Counted from the first letter of the stretch, positions 45,234-56,057 are shown. The stretch is 64,000 nucleotides of DNA from Pseudomonas deceptionensis (GCF_900106095.1 NZ_FNUD01000002.1:2873501-2937500), one strand, 5' to 3'. The notes: generated from the letters alone by a model not told the origin. Made by a program: numbers and translations.

Positions 45234-45356
45234 TTGGATTATCAGGTGGCTATAAACCGTAGCGTTGTCATCATCCATCAAATAGGTCGGTTGCGTTGCC
45301 TGTCGCAGTTGCGCCCGGTACAGTGCCGCTCCCCACGTTTCGCCTGAGGTAGACAC

Positions 45357-46367
45357 ATGAACCAGTCCTTCGATATCGCCGTTGTTGGCGCCACCGGCAC
45401 TGTCGGCGAAACCATCGTACAGATCCTGGAAGAGCGCAATTTCCCGATAGCGGACTTGCACCTGCTGGCAAGCAGCGAGTCAGTCGGGCATTCGGTGCCT
45501 TTTCGAGGCAAAAACGTAAGAGTGCGTGAAGTCGACGAGTTCGATTTCAGCAAAGTACAGCTTGCATTCTTTGCTGCTGGTCCCGCCGTTACCCTGAGCT
45601 TTGCCGCCAAGGCTCGCGCCGCCGGTTGCATGATCGTGGACTTGTCCGGAGCCTTGCCTTCGGCCCAGGCGCCGCAGGTGGTGCCCGAGGCCAATGCACA
45701 GGCATTGAGCGGTTTGTCGCAGCCGGTGCAGGTCAGCAGCCCAAGCCCTTCGGCGACAGCCCTTGCGGTGGCACTGGCCCCCTTGCGCGGTTTGCTCCAG
45801 ATCGAGCAGCTCAATGTGACCGCGTGCCTGGCGGTGTCTACCCAGGGGCGCGAAGCGGTTGCCGAGCTGGCACGCCAAACCACGGCACTGCTGAATCTGC
45901 ACCCGCTGGAAACCAGCTTCTTTGATCGCCAGGTGGCGTTCAACGCGCTGGCCCAGGTCGGCAAGCCGGACGCCCAGGGGCATGTGCCGCTCGAAAAGCG
46001 CCTGGTGACCGAACTGCGTGAAGTGCTGGGCATGCCCGCGCTGAAAATGTCGGTCACTTGCATTCAAGTGCCGGTATTTTTTGGCGATAGCTTTAGTGTG
46101 TCGCTGCAGTTGGCCGGGCCGGTGGATCTGAAGGCGGTCAATGCGGCACTTGAAGCCGGGGACTGCATCGAACTTGTCGAAGATGGCGACTATCCTACAG
46201 CTGTAGGGGATGCAGTCGGGCAGGACGTGGTGTATGTCGGACGCGTGCGTCACGGTGTGGACGACACATCGCAGCTCAACCTGTGGCTGACTTCGGACAA
46301 CGTGCGCAAGGGCGCTGCGCTGAACGCCGTGCAGTTGGCTGAGTTGTTGATAAAAGACCTGCTGTAA
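45357..46367 (+). CDS. Usg-like aspartate-semialdehyde dehydrogenase homologue, probably not catalytic
   Basis: 336 aa. N-terminal VVGATGTVGETIVQILEERNFP is the NADP fold of the family and the C-terminus LNLWLTSDNVRKGAALNAVQLAE is conserved. But where the true enzyme has the nucleophilic Cys (Asn-Cys-Thr) this sequence reads SSPSPSATAL (residues 127-136), with no Cys. It matches the second asd-like gene (usg-1 type) found after asd in Pseudomonas, whose role is unknown; a dehydrogenase function for aspartate semialdehyde is not expected. It stands between asd and fimV with its own short leaders. Confidence 0.88.
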   Translation: MNQSFDIAVVGATGTVGETIVQILEERNFPIADLHLLASSESVGHSVPFRGKNVRVREVDEFDFSKVQLAFFAAGPAVTLSFAAKARAAGCMIVDLSGALPSAQAPQVVPEANAQALSGLSQPVQVSSPSPSATALAVALAPLRGLLQIEQLNVTACLAVSTQGREAVAELARQTTALLNLHPLETSFFDRQVAFNALAQVGKPDAQGHVPLEKRLVTELREVLGMPALKMSVTCIQVPVFFGDSFSVSLQLAGPVDLKAVNAALEAGDCIELVEDGDYPTAVGDAVGQDVVYVGRVRHGVDDTSQLNLWLTSDNVRKGAALNAVQLAELLIKDLL

Positions 46368-46552
46368 AAGATACTTGGCGCCAATTTGTAGCAGGTTGTC
46401 ACAGAGGACCAGCGGCGGTCGTCGCAGTTAAGCTGCTGTCAGGGCTTGCAGGTGTAACGGGGCAGTGTGCCGGGTAAAAGCCCCGGGCCTGCCTTCAGGC
46501 AGCAGCTATACAGGCCTCGTGGGACGAGTTCTGTACCAATAAGGAAGAGGCT

Positions 46553-48928
46553 ATGGTTCAGGTTCGCAAATTAGTGTTAGCAATCGCCGCCGCTTCGGCG
46601 CTGTCATCCGGTATGGCACAGGCGCTTGGGCTCGGGGAGCTGACCCTCAAGTCGACCCTGAATCAGCCGTTGCTGGCCGAAATCGAGTTGCTGGACGTGA
46701 AGGATCTGACGGCTGCGCAAGTGGTGCCGAGCCTGGCCCCGGCCCAGGACTTCAGCAACGAGGGCGTGCCACGGCCGGCCTTTCTGGAGGATCTGCGCTT
46801 TACCCCGGTGATTAACGCCGACGGCAAGAGCGTGCTGCGCGTTACCTCCAGCCAGCCGTTGTCCGAGCCTTTCGTAAAATTCCTGGTGCAAGTGATGTGG
46901 CCAAATGGCCGCTTGCTGCGCGACTACAGCGTTCTGCTCGACCCTGCAAAGTTCTCGCCCCAGACCGCAGCCGCTGCTGCATCGGCACCCGCTTCTGCAT
47001 CTGCCGAGCCTGGGCAATACACCACCACGGCCCGCGACACCCTGTGGGAAATTGCCGCCAAGGCGCGCAATGGTGGCTCGGTCCAGCAGACCATGCTGGC
47101 GATTCAGGCTCTGAACCCAGATGCCTTTATCAACGGCAATATCAACCGTCTTAAAACCGGCCAGGTGCTGCGTTTGCCGGATGCCACGCAAAGCGTGCAG
47201 TTGGCTCAGGCCAAGGCCGTCAACGAAGTTGCTTCGCAAAATGCCGACTGGCGTAACGGCCGTCGCACGGTGCCACTGGCCCAGCAACTGGACGCAACCG
47301 GTCGCCAGCCGGCGCGGCCCCCTGTTGCCAAAACGCCAACCCGGGACGGTCTGAGCCTGGTGTCGGGGCAGGCGGGTAAAGCCGCGGGCAAGGGAAATGC
47401 CGGGGATGCCAGCCAGGTCAATGACAAGCTGGCGGTGGCCCAGGAAGGGCTGGACAGCACTCGCCGTGAAAACGTCGAACTGCAAAGCCGCATGCAAGAC
47501 TTGCAAAGCCAGCTGGACAAACTGCAACGCCTGATTGATTTGAAAAACAATCAACTGGCCAGGCTTGAGGCTGGAAGCGAGGCGCCTGTGGACCCGGCCG
47601 TTGCCATAGCGGCCGCCCCCGGGGTGCAGCCGGCGGACTCGCCGGAAGCCGATATTGCGCCGGCACTCGAGGGCGTACCTGCGACGGCGGTCGCGCCAGC
47701 GCCGGTTGAAAGCACTGCGGCACCGAGCGTCGAGCGTAAAATTCAGGACCTGTTGGGTAGCCCGCTGTTGCTCGGGCTGGTCGGTGGCGCAGCGGTTTTG
47801 ATGCTGCTCTTGCTATTGCTGCTGGTTCGCCGGCGCAAAGCCCTGCTGGCCTCTCAGCGGCATGAGCGCATGGCGCGGGATCTCGAAGAAGAGTCCGGCT
47901 TTGCGATGGATCTGGACATGCCGCCAAGCAGCTTCGAAGGGCTGGAAACCCCTTCGCGCAGCGTCACACTTGAGCCGGCACCTGCATCTGTCGTTCACAC
48001 CGTCGCTCCCGTAGCGGCGCCCGTGTCGTTGAGCAAGCCCAGGCCCGCAGCAGATGTGCAGGCTGAGGCTCAGCACTTGATCGAGCAGCGCCAGTTGCGC
48101 GAAGCCGAAGCGTTGCTCAGGGCATCGATCGATCAGGCCCCGGACCGCTGTGACCTGCGCCTCAGGCTGATGGAAGTCTATGGCGAGCTGGGCGAGCGGG
48201 AAGCCTTTGTCGCGCAAGAGCGTCAGCTGGTCGCCAATGGCAAAAACCACACCGAAGTCGAGCAGCTTAAGAAGCAATACCCGGCCATGTTGGCGGGGGC
48301 GGCGGGCATCGCCACCGCCGCAGTGGCCACGCAGCTGCAAGCGCAGTTCGTCCAGGAAATGATGCGTGACGACCGCGAGGTAGAGCCGGAACCCGAAACT
48401 GCACCTCCCGTTGAAGCCTTTGATCACGATTTCGACCTGAGCCTTGACGAACTGGAAGCGGCCTCGCCTGCCGAAGTTCCGTCGCAGCCAGTCCTCGACA
48501 AGCCTGCAGCGGACAGCTTTGAAGCGGTGCTTGAGCAGCAGGCGCAGGTCCAGTCTGCCCATGAAGACGTGACGGATTTTGATCTGGACCTGCCGGCGGA
48601 TTTCGATCTGTCCCTGGCGGACGAGAGCGCTCCGGCTCCGGCGGCACCGGACAGCTTTTCGCTTGAGCTGGACAAGGTCAATGCCGAGTTGCAGCGCCTG
48701 TCGCAAAGCATGGAAGAGTCGTCCCTGGCGCAGCCTTTTGCCGATGACGAGCCTGAGTTCGACTTCCTTTCGGGTGCCGATGAAACGGCAACCAAACTCG
48801 ATCTGGCCCAGGCGTATATCGACATGGGCGACGACGAGGGCGCGCGGGATATCCTGACCGAAGTGATGGAAGAGGGTAACCCGCAGCAGCAGGCCGAAGC
48901 CCTGGAAATGATTTCGCGTCTGACCTGA
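46553..48928 (+). CDS. fimV: FimV family pilus assembly/polarity protein
   Basis: 791 aa inner-membrane protein. Signal peptide (VLAIAAASALSSGMAQALG), conserved FimV N-terminal domain (LGELTLKSTLNQPLLAEIEL), a LysM peptidoglycan-binding domain near residues 158-206 (YTTTARDTLWEIAAKA, LKTGQVLRLPD), coiled coil near 285-345, one membrane helix near 400-425 (LLGLVGGAAVLMLLLLLLLV), a long acidic cytoplasmic region, and the C-terminal FimV TPR (KLDLAQAYIDMGDDEGARDI). In P. aeruginosa FimV organises the cell pole and supports type IV pilus assembly and cyclic AMP signalling. Shorter than the P. aeruginosa protein, mostly in the acidic linker. Confidence 0.93.
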   Translation: MVQVRKLVLAIAAASALSSGMAQALGLGELTLKSTLNQPLLAEIELLDVKDLTAAQVVPSLAPAQDFSNEGVPRPAFLEDLRFTPVINADGKSVLRVTSSQPLSEPFVKFLVQVMWPNGRLLRDYSVLLDPAKFSPQTAAAAASAPASASAEPGQYTTTARDTLWEIAAKARNGGSVQQTMLAIQALNPDAFINGNINRLKTGQVLRLPDATQSVQLAQAKAVNEVASQNADWRNGRRTVPLAQQLDATGRQPARPPVAKTPTRDGLSLVSGQAGKAAGKGNAGDASQVNDKLAVAQEGLDSTRRENVELQSRMQDLQSQLDKLQRLIDLKNNQLARLEAGSEAPVDPAVAIAAAPGVQPADSPEADIAPALEGVPATAVAPAPVESTAAPSVERKIQDLLGSPLLLGLVGGAAVLMLLLLLLLVRRRKALLASQRHERMARDLEEESGFAMDLDMPPSSFEGLETPSRSVTLEPAPASVVHTVAPVAAPVSLSKPRPAADVQAEAQHLIEQRQLREAEALLRASIDQAPDRCDLRLRLMEVYGELGEREAFVAQERQLVANGKNHTEVEQLKKQYPAMLAGAAGIATAAVATQLQAQFVQEMMRDDREVEPEPETAPPVEAFDHDFDLSLDELEAASPAEVPSQPVLDKPAADSFEAVLEQQAQVQSAHEDVTDFDLDLPADFDLSLADESAPAPAAPDSFSLELDKVNAELQRLSQSMEESSLAQPFADDEPEFDFLSGADETATKLDLAQAYIDMGDDEGARDILTEVMEEGNPQQQAEALEMISRLT

Positions 48929-48942
48929 ATCCACAGCCCTTC

Positions 48943-48970
48943 GTAGTCGCTGCCGAAGGCTGCGAAGGGG
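48943..48970. repeat. single REP copy after fimV
   Basis: CGTAGTCGCTGCCGAAGGCT is one arm of the second REP type, without its inverted partner. It occupies the start of the 226-base fimV-truA gap. Confidence 0.6.
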
Positions 48971-49154
48971 TGCGGAGCAAGCCGTTATTTGAAAGCCGGT
49001 TGCTCATCTTTCCAGTCTTCTGCAGCGATCACAGCCTTGTGCCTGCCTCAAGGTTCCAGTGGTTTTTGTTGCTCGCTCATCATTTGTTTCATGGCGTCTT
49101 GCCGGGCGCGCCCTATAATGGCCGCCTTTGCGTTTATGAGCAGGCTGTAAGTCC

Positions 49155-50009
49155 TTGGCAAATATAGATAACCCAGCCGCTGAAATGGCTGCCGACGGTT
49201 TTTCCCGAATCGCGCTAGGCGTGGAATACAAAGGCTCGCGCTACTGCGGCTGGCAGCGTCAGGCCAATGGTGTGCTGACGGTTCAGGAAACCCTGGAAAA
49301 CGCCTTGTCAAAAGTCGCGGCCTCTCCGGTGTCATTGATGTGCGCCGGGCGTACCGATGCCGGTGTGCATGCCTGCGGACAAGTGGTGCACTTTGACACC
49401 CGGGCCGAACGCTCGCTGAAAGCCTGGGTGATGGGGGCTAATATCAATTTGCCCCACGACATCAGCGTCAGTTGGGCCAAGGTCATGCCGGCGCACTTTC
49501 ATGCGCGCTTCAAGGCCATCGCCAGACGCTACCGCTATGTGATCTACAACGATCAGATCCGACCCGCGCACCTGAACCAGGAAGTGACCTGGAATCACCG
49601 CCCGCTGGACGTCGAGCGGATGGCCGAAGCGGCCCGTTACCTGCTGGGCGTGCATGACTTCAGTGCTTTTCGCGCCGGCCAGTGCCAGGCTAAATCCCCG
49701 ATCAAGGAAATGCACCATCTGCGAGTGACGCGTCACGGGCAGATGATCGTGCTGGATATTCGTGCCAGTGCCTTTTTGCACCACATGGTGCGCAATATCG
49801 CCGGGGTGTTGATGACCATCGGCACGGGCGAGCGGCCTGTGGAGTGGATCAAGGAAGTGCTGGAAAGCCGTGAGCGTCGCTCCGGTGGCGTGACGGCGCA
49901 TCCCTATGGCCTGTATCTGGTGCAAGTTGAGTATCGCGATGAGTTCCAATTGCCGGAACGTTACATCGGTCCACACTTCCTGACCGGTTTTACTGAACTG
50001 GACGGCTGA
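49155..50009 (+). CDS. truA: tRNA pseudouridine(38-40) synthase
   Basis: 284 aa. IALGVEYKGSRYCGWQRQ opens the catalytic domain; the nucleophile Asp is in CAGRTDAGVHACGQVVHFD; FHARFKAIARRYRYVIYN and HHMVRNIAGVLMTIG are family segments. It modifies the anticodon arm of many tRNAs. The reading frame starts with TTG at 49155; the first ATG is at 49185, without a ribosome site either way, so the exact start is uncertain by ten codons. Followed by trpF after 62 bases, the usual Pseudomonas order. Confidence 0.95.
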   Translation: MANIDNPAAEMAADGFSRIALGVEYKGSRYCGWQRQANGVLTVQETLENALSKVAASPVSLMCAGRTDAGVHACGQVVHFDTRAERSLKAWVMGANINLPHDISVSWAKVMPAHFHARFKAIARRYRYVIYNDQIRPAHLNQEVTWNHRPLDVERMAEAARYLLGVHDFSAFRAGQCQAKSPIKEMHHLRVTRHGQMIVLDIRASAFLHHMVRNIAGVLMTIGTGERPVEWIKEVLESRERRSGGVTAHPYGLYLVQVEYRDEFQLPERYIGPHFLTGFTELDG

Positions 50010-50071
50010 CGCCCGGATAAGCATTTGTTACCATCCGGGGCTTTCACGTTCAGCCTTGGGGTGTAGTCGAC

Positions 50072-50695
50072 ATGTCAGCCGTTCGCAGCAAGATCTGCGG
50101 TATTACCTGCATAGATGATGCGCTGGCCGCAGTAGCCGCCGGGGCTGACGCCATTGGTTTTGTGTTTTATGCAAAAAGCCCGCGTGCCGTATCGGCGCAG
50201 CAGGCGCGAGCCATCATTGCGGCCTTGCCGCCTTTTGTGACCACGGTGGGGTTGTTCGTCAATGCCGGCGCCTGCGAGCTGAATGAAACGCTGGATGCCG
50301 TGCCGCTGGATTTGTTGCAGTTTCATGGTGATGAAACCCCCGAGCAGTGCGAGGGTTATCACCGGCCTTACATCAAGGCCTTGCGAGTGAAGGCCGGCGA
50401 TGACATTGCCGGTGCCTGCAAGGCCTATGCAGGGGCCAGCGGTATTTTGCTCGATGCCTATGTTGAGGGCGTGCCGGGTGGAACCGGACAGGCCTTTGAC
50501 TGGTCTTTGATACCACAGGGCCTGAGCAAGCCGATTATTCTGGCGGGTGGTCTGACGCCCGGGAACGTTGCCGATGCCATCGCGCAAGTGCGGCCTTATG
50601 CCGTCGATGTGAGTGGCGGGGTAGAAAAGAGCAAGGGCATCAAGGACCACGACAGGATTCGTGCCTTCATGCGAGCGGTACGCGCAACAAACTGA
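50072..50695 (+). CDS. trpF: phosphoribosylanthranilate isomerase
   Basis: 207 aa (beta-alpha)8-barrel enzyme of tryptophan synthesis. Active-site Cys and Asp are in [13 protein letters not shown] and [34 protein letters not shown] and [15 protein letters not shown] bind phosphate. Stand-alone trpF apart from other trp genes is normal for Pseudomonas. A 270-base gap before accD presumably holds the accD promoter; I see no gene in it. Confidence 0.96.
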   Translation: MSAVRSKICGITCIDDALAAVAAGADAIGFVFYAKSPRAVSAQQARAIIAALPPFVTTVGLFVNAGACELNETLDAVPLDLLQFHGDETPEQCEGYHRPYIKALRVKAGDDIAGACKAYAGASGILLDAYVEGVPGGTGQAFDWSLIPQGLSKPIILAGGLTPGNVADAIAQVRPYAVDVSGGVEKSKGIKDHDRIRAFMRAVRATN

Positions 50696-50965
50696 TGCCC
50701 GATGTGACGGCTGGCAATCTGCCGCCGTCCATCCATACCGTCGTAAAAAAGCAGGCGGGCCCGGTAGTTTGACGGGCAGAAATTAAAGTGACAGCCGCTC
50801 TGGGGCGTGTTGTCGGGAAGGCTGAGGGTTTCAGGGGGTCGCTGGTTTGCCGTGTGCTGACCGCTCCCCTGGCAATCATCGCCACACACCTAATGAATTT
50901 AGCTCAAGGGCATACACGGGGCCTGAACCCAAGCGTTCTGGCCACCGGTACTGGAGAAAGAAAGC

Positions 50966-51886
50966 ATGAGCAACTGGTTGGTAGACAAGCTGATTCCTTC
51001 GATCATGCGTTCCGAGGTCAAAAAGAGCTCGGTACCTGAAGGCCTGTGGCACAAATGCCCGTCTTGCGACGCTGTGCTTTATCGTCCGGAGCTTGAAAAG
51101 ACCCTGGACGTTTGCCCCAAGTGTAATCACCACATGCGCATTGGTGCGCGTGCCCGCATCGATATCTTCCTGGATGCCGACGGCCGTGCCGAGCTGGGTG
51201 CAGACCTGGAACCGGTTGACCGTCTCAAGTTCCGCGACAGCAAAAAGTACAAGGATCGTCTGGTCGGTGCACAAAAGCAGACCGGCGAAAAAGACGCCCT
51301 GATTTCCATGAGCGGCACCCTGCTGGGCATGCCGGTGGTGGTGTCTGCGTTTGAGTTCTCCTTCATGGGTGGCTCGATGGGTGCCATTGTCGGCGAGCGT
51401 TTTGTCCGTGCTGCCAACTACGCCCTGGAAAACCGTTGCCCAATGATCTGCTTCGCTGCTTCTGGCGGTGCGCGGATGCAGGAAGCGCTGATTTCCCTGA
51501 TGCAAATGGCCAAGACCTCTGCGGTACTGGCGCGTCTGCGTGAAGAAGGCATTCCGTTTATCTCGGTACTGACCGACCCGGTCTACGGTGGCGTTTCGGC
51601 CAGCCTGGCGATGCTTGGCGATGTGATCGTGGCTGAGCCAAAGGCGCTGATCGGCTTTGCCGGCCCGCGCGTAATCGAGCAGACCGTTCGCGAAAAATTG
51701 CCAGAAGGCTTCCAGCGCAGCGAATTTTTGCTGGAGCACGGTGCAATCGACCTGATCGTTGCGCGTCAGGAACTGCGTCCGCGTCTGGGCAGCCTGCTGG
51801 CCCAAATGATGGGCCTGCCGAAACCTGAATACGTTGCCCCGCCGGTCGTGGCGATTGTTGTTCCGCCGGTACCTGCAAACATATGA
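50966..51886 (+). CDS. accD: acetyl-CoA carboxylase carboxyltransferase subunit beta
   Basis: 306 aa. N-terminal zinc ribbon with four Cys ([15 protein letters not shown] region), then the crotonase-like carboxyltransferase domain ([57 protein letters not shown]). Works with AccA to carboxylate acetyl-CoA to malonyl-CoA, the first step of fatty acid synthesis. Ribosome site AGAAAG before ATG. Its stop overlaps the folC start (ATGA). Confidence 0.97.
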   Translation: MSNWLVDKLIPSIMRSEVKKSSVPEGLWHKCPSCDAVLYRPELEKTLDVCPKCNHHMRIGARARIDIFLDADGRAELGADLEPVDRLKFRDSKKYKDRLVGAQKQTGEKDALISMSGTLLGMPVVVSAFEFSFMGGSMGAIVGERFVRAANYALENRCPMICFAASGGARMQEALISLMQMAKTSAVLARLREEGIPFISVLTDPVYGGVSASLAMLGDVIVAEPKALIGFAGPRVIEQTVREKLPEGFQRSEFLLEHGAIDLIVARQELRPRLGSLLAQMMGLPKPEYVAPPVVAIVVPPVPANI

Positions 51887-53190
51887 CTCAGCGCACCCTT
51901 GGCGAGTGGCTCGCCTATCTTGAACAGCTGCATCCATCCGCCATTGACATGGGCCTGGATCGCGCGCGCGAGGTAACGAACCGCATGGGGCTGCAAAAGC
52001 CTGCGCCTCGGGTGGTGACGGTTACGGGCACCAATGGCAAGGGCTCGACCTGTGCGTTTGTGGCAGCGTTGCTGCAGGCGCAAGGGCTCAAGGTGGGGGT
52101 CTACAACTCTCCCCATCTGCTGCGCTATAACGAGCGCGTACAAATTGACGGTGTTGAAGTCTCTGACGAACAGCTTTGCGAGGCTTTCGTGGCCCTGGAA
52201 GCAGGGCGGGGCGAGACTTCCCTGACTTATTTTGAAATGGGCACGTTGGCGGCGTTCTGGTTGTTCGAGCGTGCCCAGCTGGATGCTGTGGTGCTGGAAG
52301 TAGGGCTGGGCGGTCGACTGGATGCGGTCAATCTGGTGGATGCCGATATGGCGCTGGTTACCAGCATTGGCGTGGATCACGTTGAATATCTAGGCAATAC
52401 CCGCGAATCGGTGGCCTATGAAAAGGCCGGGATTTTCCGTGCGGGCAAACCTGCCCTGTGCGGCGATACGAATCCGCCCCACACATTGCTCGACAAGGCC
52501 AGCGAGCTGGGTTGCCCGCTGTTCGTGCGGGGGCGTGACTTTGACCTGGCCAGTGCGGAGCAGGTCTGGCACTGGCGCGGCCTTGATGCCAAAGGGCAAG
52601 CTGTAGATTTGCGCGACATCCCGTTGCTGGATCTGCCCATGGAAAACGCCGCCCTGGCGGTACAGGCGTATGCATTGACTGAACTGCCCTGGCAGCCGGC
52701 GCGTATCATCAGTGCGTTGACCGGTACCCGGGTTGCGGGGCGTCTGGATCGTCGCCAGTTCAACTGGCAGGGCAAAACCCTGAACCTGCTGCTGGATGTG
52801 GGGCACAACCCCCATGCCGCCGAGTACCTGGTGCGGCGTCTTGCCCAGCGCCCGGTGGTCGGCAAGCGCCTGGCGGTGTTCGGCCTGCTGGTGGACAAGG
52901 ACCTGGATGGCGTAGTGTCACCGCTGGCGTCGTCGGTCGAGCATTGGGCAGTTGCGCCGTTGAACACTGGGCGTACGCGGCCGGTGGCCGAGGTTCAGGC
53001 CGCGCTGCAAGGCCTGCAAGCGTCGGTTTCGGCCCACGACAGTGTGGCTGCGGCGCTGGAGGCTCAGTGCGAACGGGCCACCCCGGAAGACGAAATCGTA
53101 TTGTTCGGATCATTTTACTGTGTCGCCGAAGCGCTCGAGTGGTTGCAGCGGCGTGCCATGGAGGAAGCTGCAAATGGCTTTGCTGGATAA
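51883..53190 (+). CDS. folC: bifunctional folylpolyglutamate/dihydrofolate synthase
   Basis: 435 aa Mur-ligase-family enzyme. ATP-binding [44 protein letters not shown], and the second-domain [16 protein letters not shown]. It adds glutamate to dihydropteroate and folates. The start overlaps accD by four bases, and the SPOR protein gene begins inside its last codons, a conserved folC-dedD pairing. Confidence 0.96.
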   Translation: MTQRTLGEWLAYLEQLHPSAIDMGLDRAREVTNRMGLQKPAPRVVTVTGTNGKGSTCAFVAALLQAQGLKVGVYNSPHLLRYNERVQIDGVEVSDEQLCEAFVALEAGRGETSLTYFEMGTLAAFWLFERAQLDAVVLEVGLGGRLDAVNLVDADMALVTSIGVDHVEYLGNTRESVAYEKAGIFRAGKPALCGDTNPPHTLLDKASELGCPLFVRGRDFDLASAEQVWHWRGLDAKGQAVDLRDIPLLDLPMENAALAVQAYALTELPWQPARIISALTGTRVAGRLDRRQFNWQGKTLNLLLDVGHNPHAAEYLVRRLAQRPVVGKRLAVFGLLVDKDLDGVVSPLASSVEHWAVAPLNTGRTRPVAEVQAALQGLQASVSAHDSVAAALEAQCERATPEDEIVLFGSFYCVAEALEWLQRRAMEEAANGFAG

Positions 53191-53806
53191 GGTATTCAAG
53201 CAGCGAATGGTAGGCGCCCTGGTATTGGTGGCGCTGGCAGTGATTTTCCTGCCGATGTTGTTCTCGCGTCAGGACGAGCAGCGTCAGATCCAGGTGGATG
53301 CGCCTACGGCACCTGAAATGCCGGTCATGGCGCCGGTTCAGGTCGAGCCTGTGGCCGTACCAGAGCCGCAAGTGATTGCCGAAGAGCCTGCGCCGGCCGT
53401 GCAGGAAGTGGTTGCCGCTCCGGTCGCAGCCCCTGCACCGGTGGCCCCCGTGGTGGCAAAGCCGCCAGTGGTTGCGCCAAAGCCACCGGCTGTTACGCCG
53501 GCGCAAACCGTTGCCCAGGCACCGTCGAAGCTCGATACCACACAAAAACGCGTTGATCCTGATGGTTTGCCAATCAGCTGGTCGGTTCAGCTGGTGAGTC
53601 TGTCCAACCGAGCAAGCGCCGATAACCTGCAAAAAACCCTACGAAATAAAGGGTATAACGCCTATGTGCGTTCTTCTGGCGGGATGAACCGGGTTTTTGT
53701 CGGGCCATTGCTTGAGCGTGCAGAGGCTGACCGCCTGCGTGATTTGCTCGGTAAGCAGCAGAATCTCAAGGGTTTTGTGGTGCGCTTCCAGCCTGAACGT
53801 GGTTGA
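53174..53806 (+). CDS. SPOR domain protein, DedD-like
   Basis: 210 aa division-associated inner-membrane protein. Short cytoplasmic N-terminus, one membrane helix (MVGALVLVALAVIFLPMLFS, residues 12-31), a long Pro/Ala/Val-rich periplasmic linker and a C-terminal SPOR domain (SWSVQLVSLSNRASADNLQK, then GMNRVFVGPLLERAEADRL) that binds denuded septal peptidoglycan. ATG 53174 lies inside folC, 17 bases before its stop, preceded by GGAGGAAG. Earlier frames in folC are not part of it. Order folC-dedD-cvpA-purF is conserved in gammaproteobacteria. Confidence 0.9.
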   Translation: MALLDKVFKQRMVGALVLVALAVIFLPMLFSRQDEQRQIQVDAPTAPEMPVMAPVQVEPVAVPEPQVIAEEPAPAVQEVVAAPVAAPAPVAPVVAKPPVVAPKPPAVTPAQTVAQAPSKLDTTQKRVDPDGLPISWSVQLVSLSNRASADNLQKTLRNKGYNAYVRSSGGMNRVFVGPLLERAEADRLRDLLGKQQNLKGFVVRFQPERG

Positions 53807-53912
53807 GACTGTAAAAAGGTTCAATCTGATTGCTCAAGCACGGATAAATCGCCTTACCTGAGCGGCGGCGCTCTGCTAAAATGCGCCGCCTTATCTGTCC
53901 GTAGGCTGAACT

Positions 53913-54470
53913 GTGCCATTTACCTGGGTTGACTGGGCGATCGTTGCAATTATCGCCATCTCCGCTTTGATCAGCTTGAAGCGCGGCTTCGTTAAAGAGG
54001 CCTTGTCGCTGTGCACGTGGATCATTGCCGGGGTTGTAGCCTGGATGTTCGGCGGTTCACTGTCGCAATACCTCTCCGGATATATCGAAACACCTTCCGC
54101 CCGCGTTATCGTCGGGTGCACCATCATGTTTGTCGCCACCCTCCTGGTAGGCGCAATGATCAATTTTCTTATCGGCGAACTGATTCGCGTCACCGGGTTG
54201 TCCGGGACCGATCGTTTTCTTGGCATGGCCTTCGGCGCGGCGCGTGGCGCGTTGCTGGTGGTCGTGGCAGTCGGGCTGTTGAGCCTGGGGCCGGTACAGC
54301 AAGACTCGTGGTGGCAAGAGTCGAGGCTCGTGCCACAATTTCTATTGGTTGCCGATTGGTCGAAAAACCTCATTTTGGGGTGGAGTAGCCAGTGGTTGGC
54401 CAGCGGTATCAGCGTACCTGCTGATATTCCGTTCAAGGAGCATCTCTTGCCGGCCAATCTGGCCAAGTAA
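53913..54470 (+). CDS. cvpA: CvpA family membrane protein
   Basis: 185 aa with four hydrophobic segments (WAIVAIIAISALISL; EALSLCTWIIAGVVAWMFGG; IVGCTIMFVATLLVGAMINF; ALLVVVAVGLLSL) and the family phrase LKRGFVKEALSL. GTG start at 53913. CvpA was named for colicin V production in E. coli and is linked to envelope or bile-acid tolerance; its molecular role is unclear. Placed directly before purF, as in most gammaproteobacteria, and probably cotranscribed with it (41-base gap). Confidence 0.92.
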   Translation: MPFTWVDWAIVAIIAISALISLKRGFVKEALSLCTWIIAGVVAWMFGGSLSQYLSGYIETPSARVIVGCTIMFVATLLVGAMINFLIGELIRVTGLSGTDRFLGMAFGAARGALLVVVAVGLLSLGPVQQDSWWQESRLVPQFLLVADWSKNLILGWSSQWLASGISVPADIPFKEHLLPANLAK

Positions 54471-54511
54471 GCGGTGCTCAGTTCAGATCCATTAAGTAGG
54501 GGTTGCGTCGC

Positions 54512-56017
54512 ATGTGTGGCATCGTCGGTATCGTCGGTAAGTCGAACGTCAATCAGGCGCTGTATGACGCGCTAACCGTCCTCCAGCACCGCGGCCAGGA
54601 TGCTGCCGGTATTGTGACCAGCCATAATGGCCGGTTATTTCTGCGCAAGGACAACGGGCTAGTTCGTGACGTGTTTCATCAGCGTCACATGCAGCGCCTG
54701 GTCGGCAACGTGGGCATTGGCCACGTGCGCTATCCAACCGCAGGCAGCTCGACTTCAGCTGAAGCCCAGCCGTTTTATGTCAACTCGCCGTATGGCATCA
54801 CCCTGGCGCATAACGGCAACCTGACCAACGTTGAGCAGCTGGCCAAGGAGATTTACGAATCTGACTTGCGTCACGTCAACACCAACTCCGATTCGGAAGT
54901 CCTGCTTAACGTCTTCGCTCACGAGCTGGCCCAGCGTGGCAAGCTGCAGCCGACCGAAGAAGACGTGTTCGCCGCAGTCACTGACGTACACAACCGCTGC
55001 CGCGGCGGTTACGCCGTTGTAGCGATGATTACCGGCTACGGTATCGTCGGCTTCCGTGACCCTAACGCCATTCGTCCTATCGTCTTCGGTCAGCGTCATA
55101 CCGACGAAGGCGTCGAGTACATGATCGCTTCCGAAAGCGTTTCGCTGGACGTGCTGGGCTTCACCCTGATTCGCGATCTGGCGCCGGGCGAAGCGGTTTA
55201 CATCACCAATGATGGCAAGCTGCACACCCGTCAGTGCGCGGTGAACCCGCAATTGACCCCGTGCATCTTCGAACACGTGTACCTGGCGCGCCCGGATTCG
55301 ATCATCGACGGTATCTCTGTATACAAGGCCCGTCTGCGCATGGGTGAGAAGCTCGCCGAGAAGATCCTGCGCGAGCGTCCTGAGCACGACATCGACGTGG
55401 TTATCCCTATTCCGGACACCAGCCGCTGCGCTGCGCTGGAGCTGGCCAACCACCTTGGCGTCAAGTTTCGCGAAGGCTTCGTGAAAAACCGCTACATCGG
55501 CCGTACCTTCATCATGCCGGGCCAGGCTGCACGTAAAAAATCCGTGCGTCAGAAGCTCAACGCCATCGAACTCGAATTCCGTGGCAAGAACGTGATGCTG
55601 GTGGACGACTCGATCGTACGGGGCACCACTTGCAAGCAGATCATTCAGATGGCCCGCGAAGCCGGTGCCAAGAATGTTTACTTCTGCTCGGCTGCTCCCG
55701 CAGTTCGTTATCCGAACGTGTATGGCATCGACATGCCAAGCGCTCATGAGCTGATTGCACACAATCGCACCACCCAGGAAGTGGCCGAACTGATCGGTGC
55801 TGACTGGCTGATCTATCAGGACCTGCCTGACCTGATCGAGGCGGTAGGTGGTGGCAAGGTCAAGATCGACACGTTCGACTGTGCGGTGTTTGACGGCAAG
55901 TACGTGACCGGCGACGTCGACGCGGACTACCTGGAGCGAATCGAGCGTGCGCGCAACGATGCCTCCAAGGTGGTTGCTCAAGGTGTCGGTGCGACGATAG
56001 GCTTGTACAACAACTAA
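54512..56017 (+). CDS. purF: amidophosphoribosyltransferase
   Basis: 501 aa, first committed enzyme of purine synthesis. Mature N-terminal Cys directly follows the Met (MCGIVGIVG), acting as the glutaminase nucleophile; [19 protein letters not shown] and HNGNLTN belong to that domain; the phosphoribosyl domain carries [17 protein letters not shown]. Start ATG 54512 rather than 54503, because the Cys must be residue 2. A compact terminator follows. Confidence 0.97.
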   Translation: MCGIVGIVGKSNVNQALYDALTVLQHRGQDAAGIVTSHNGRLFLRKDNGLVRDVFHQRHMQRLVGNVGIGHVRYPTAGSSTSAEAQPFYVNSPYGITLAHNGNLTNVEQLAKEIYESDLRHVNTNSDSEVLLNVFAHELAQRGKLQPTEEDVFAAVTDVHNRCRGGYAVVAMITGYGIVGFRDPNAIRPIVFGQRHTDEGVEYMIASESVSLDVLGFTLIRDLAPGEAVYITNDGKLHTRQCAVNPQLTPCIFEHVYLARPDSIIDGISVYKARLRMGEKLAEKILRERPEHDIDVVIPIPDTSRCAALELANHLGVKFREGFVKNRYIGRTFIMPGQAARKKSVRQKLNAIELEFRGKNVMLVDDSIVRGTTCKQIIQMAREAGAKNVYFCSAAPAVRYPNVYGIDMPSAHELIAHNRTTQEVAELIGADWLIYQDLPDLIEAVGGGKVKIDTFDCAVFDGKYVTGDVDADYLERIERARNDASKVVAQGVGATIGLYNN

Positions 56018-56026
56018 GTGTTCACC

Positions 56027-56057
56027 AAACCGGCCCTGATGGGCCGGTTTGCGTTTC
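56027..56057 (+). terminator. rho-independent terminator after purF
   Basis: AAACCGGCCC (56027-56036) / GGGCCGGTTT (56041-56050), perfect ten-base arms with a four-base TGAT loop, then GCGTTT. It separates purF from metZ. Confidence 0.8.

Noticed and set aside
50696..50965. Small RNA or gene between trpF and accD
   Set aside because: Neither a good frame nor a promoter-terminator pair could be found; treated as accD leader and promoter region.
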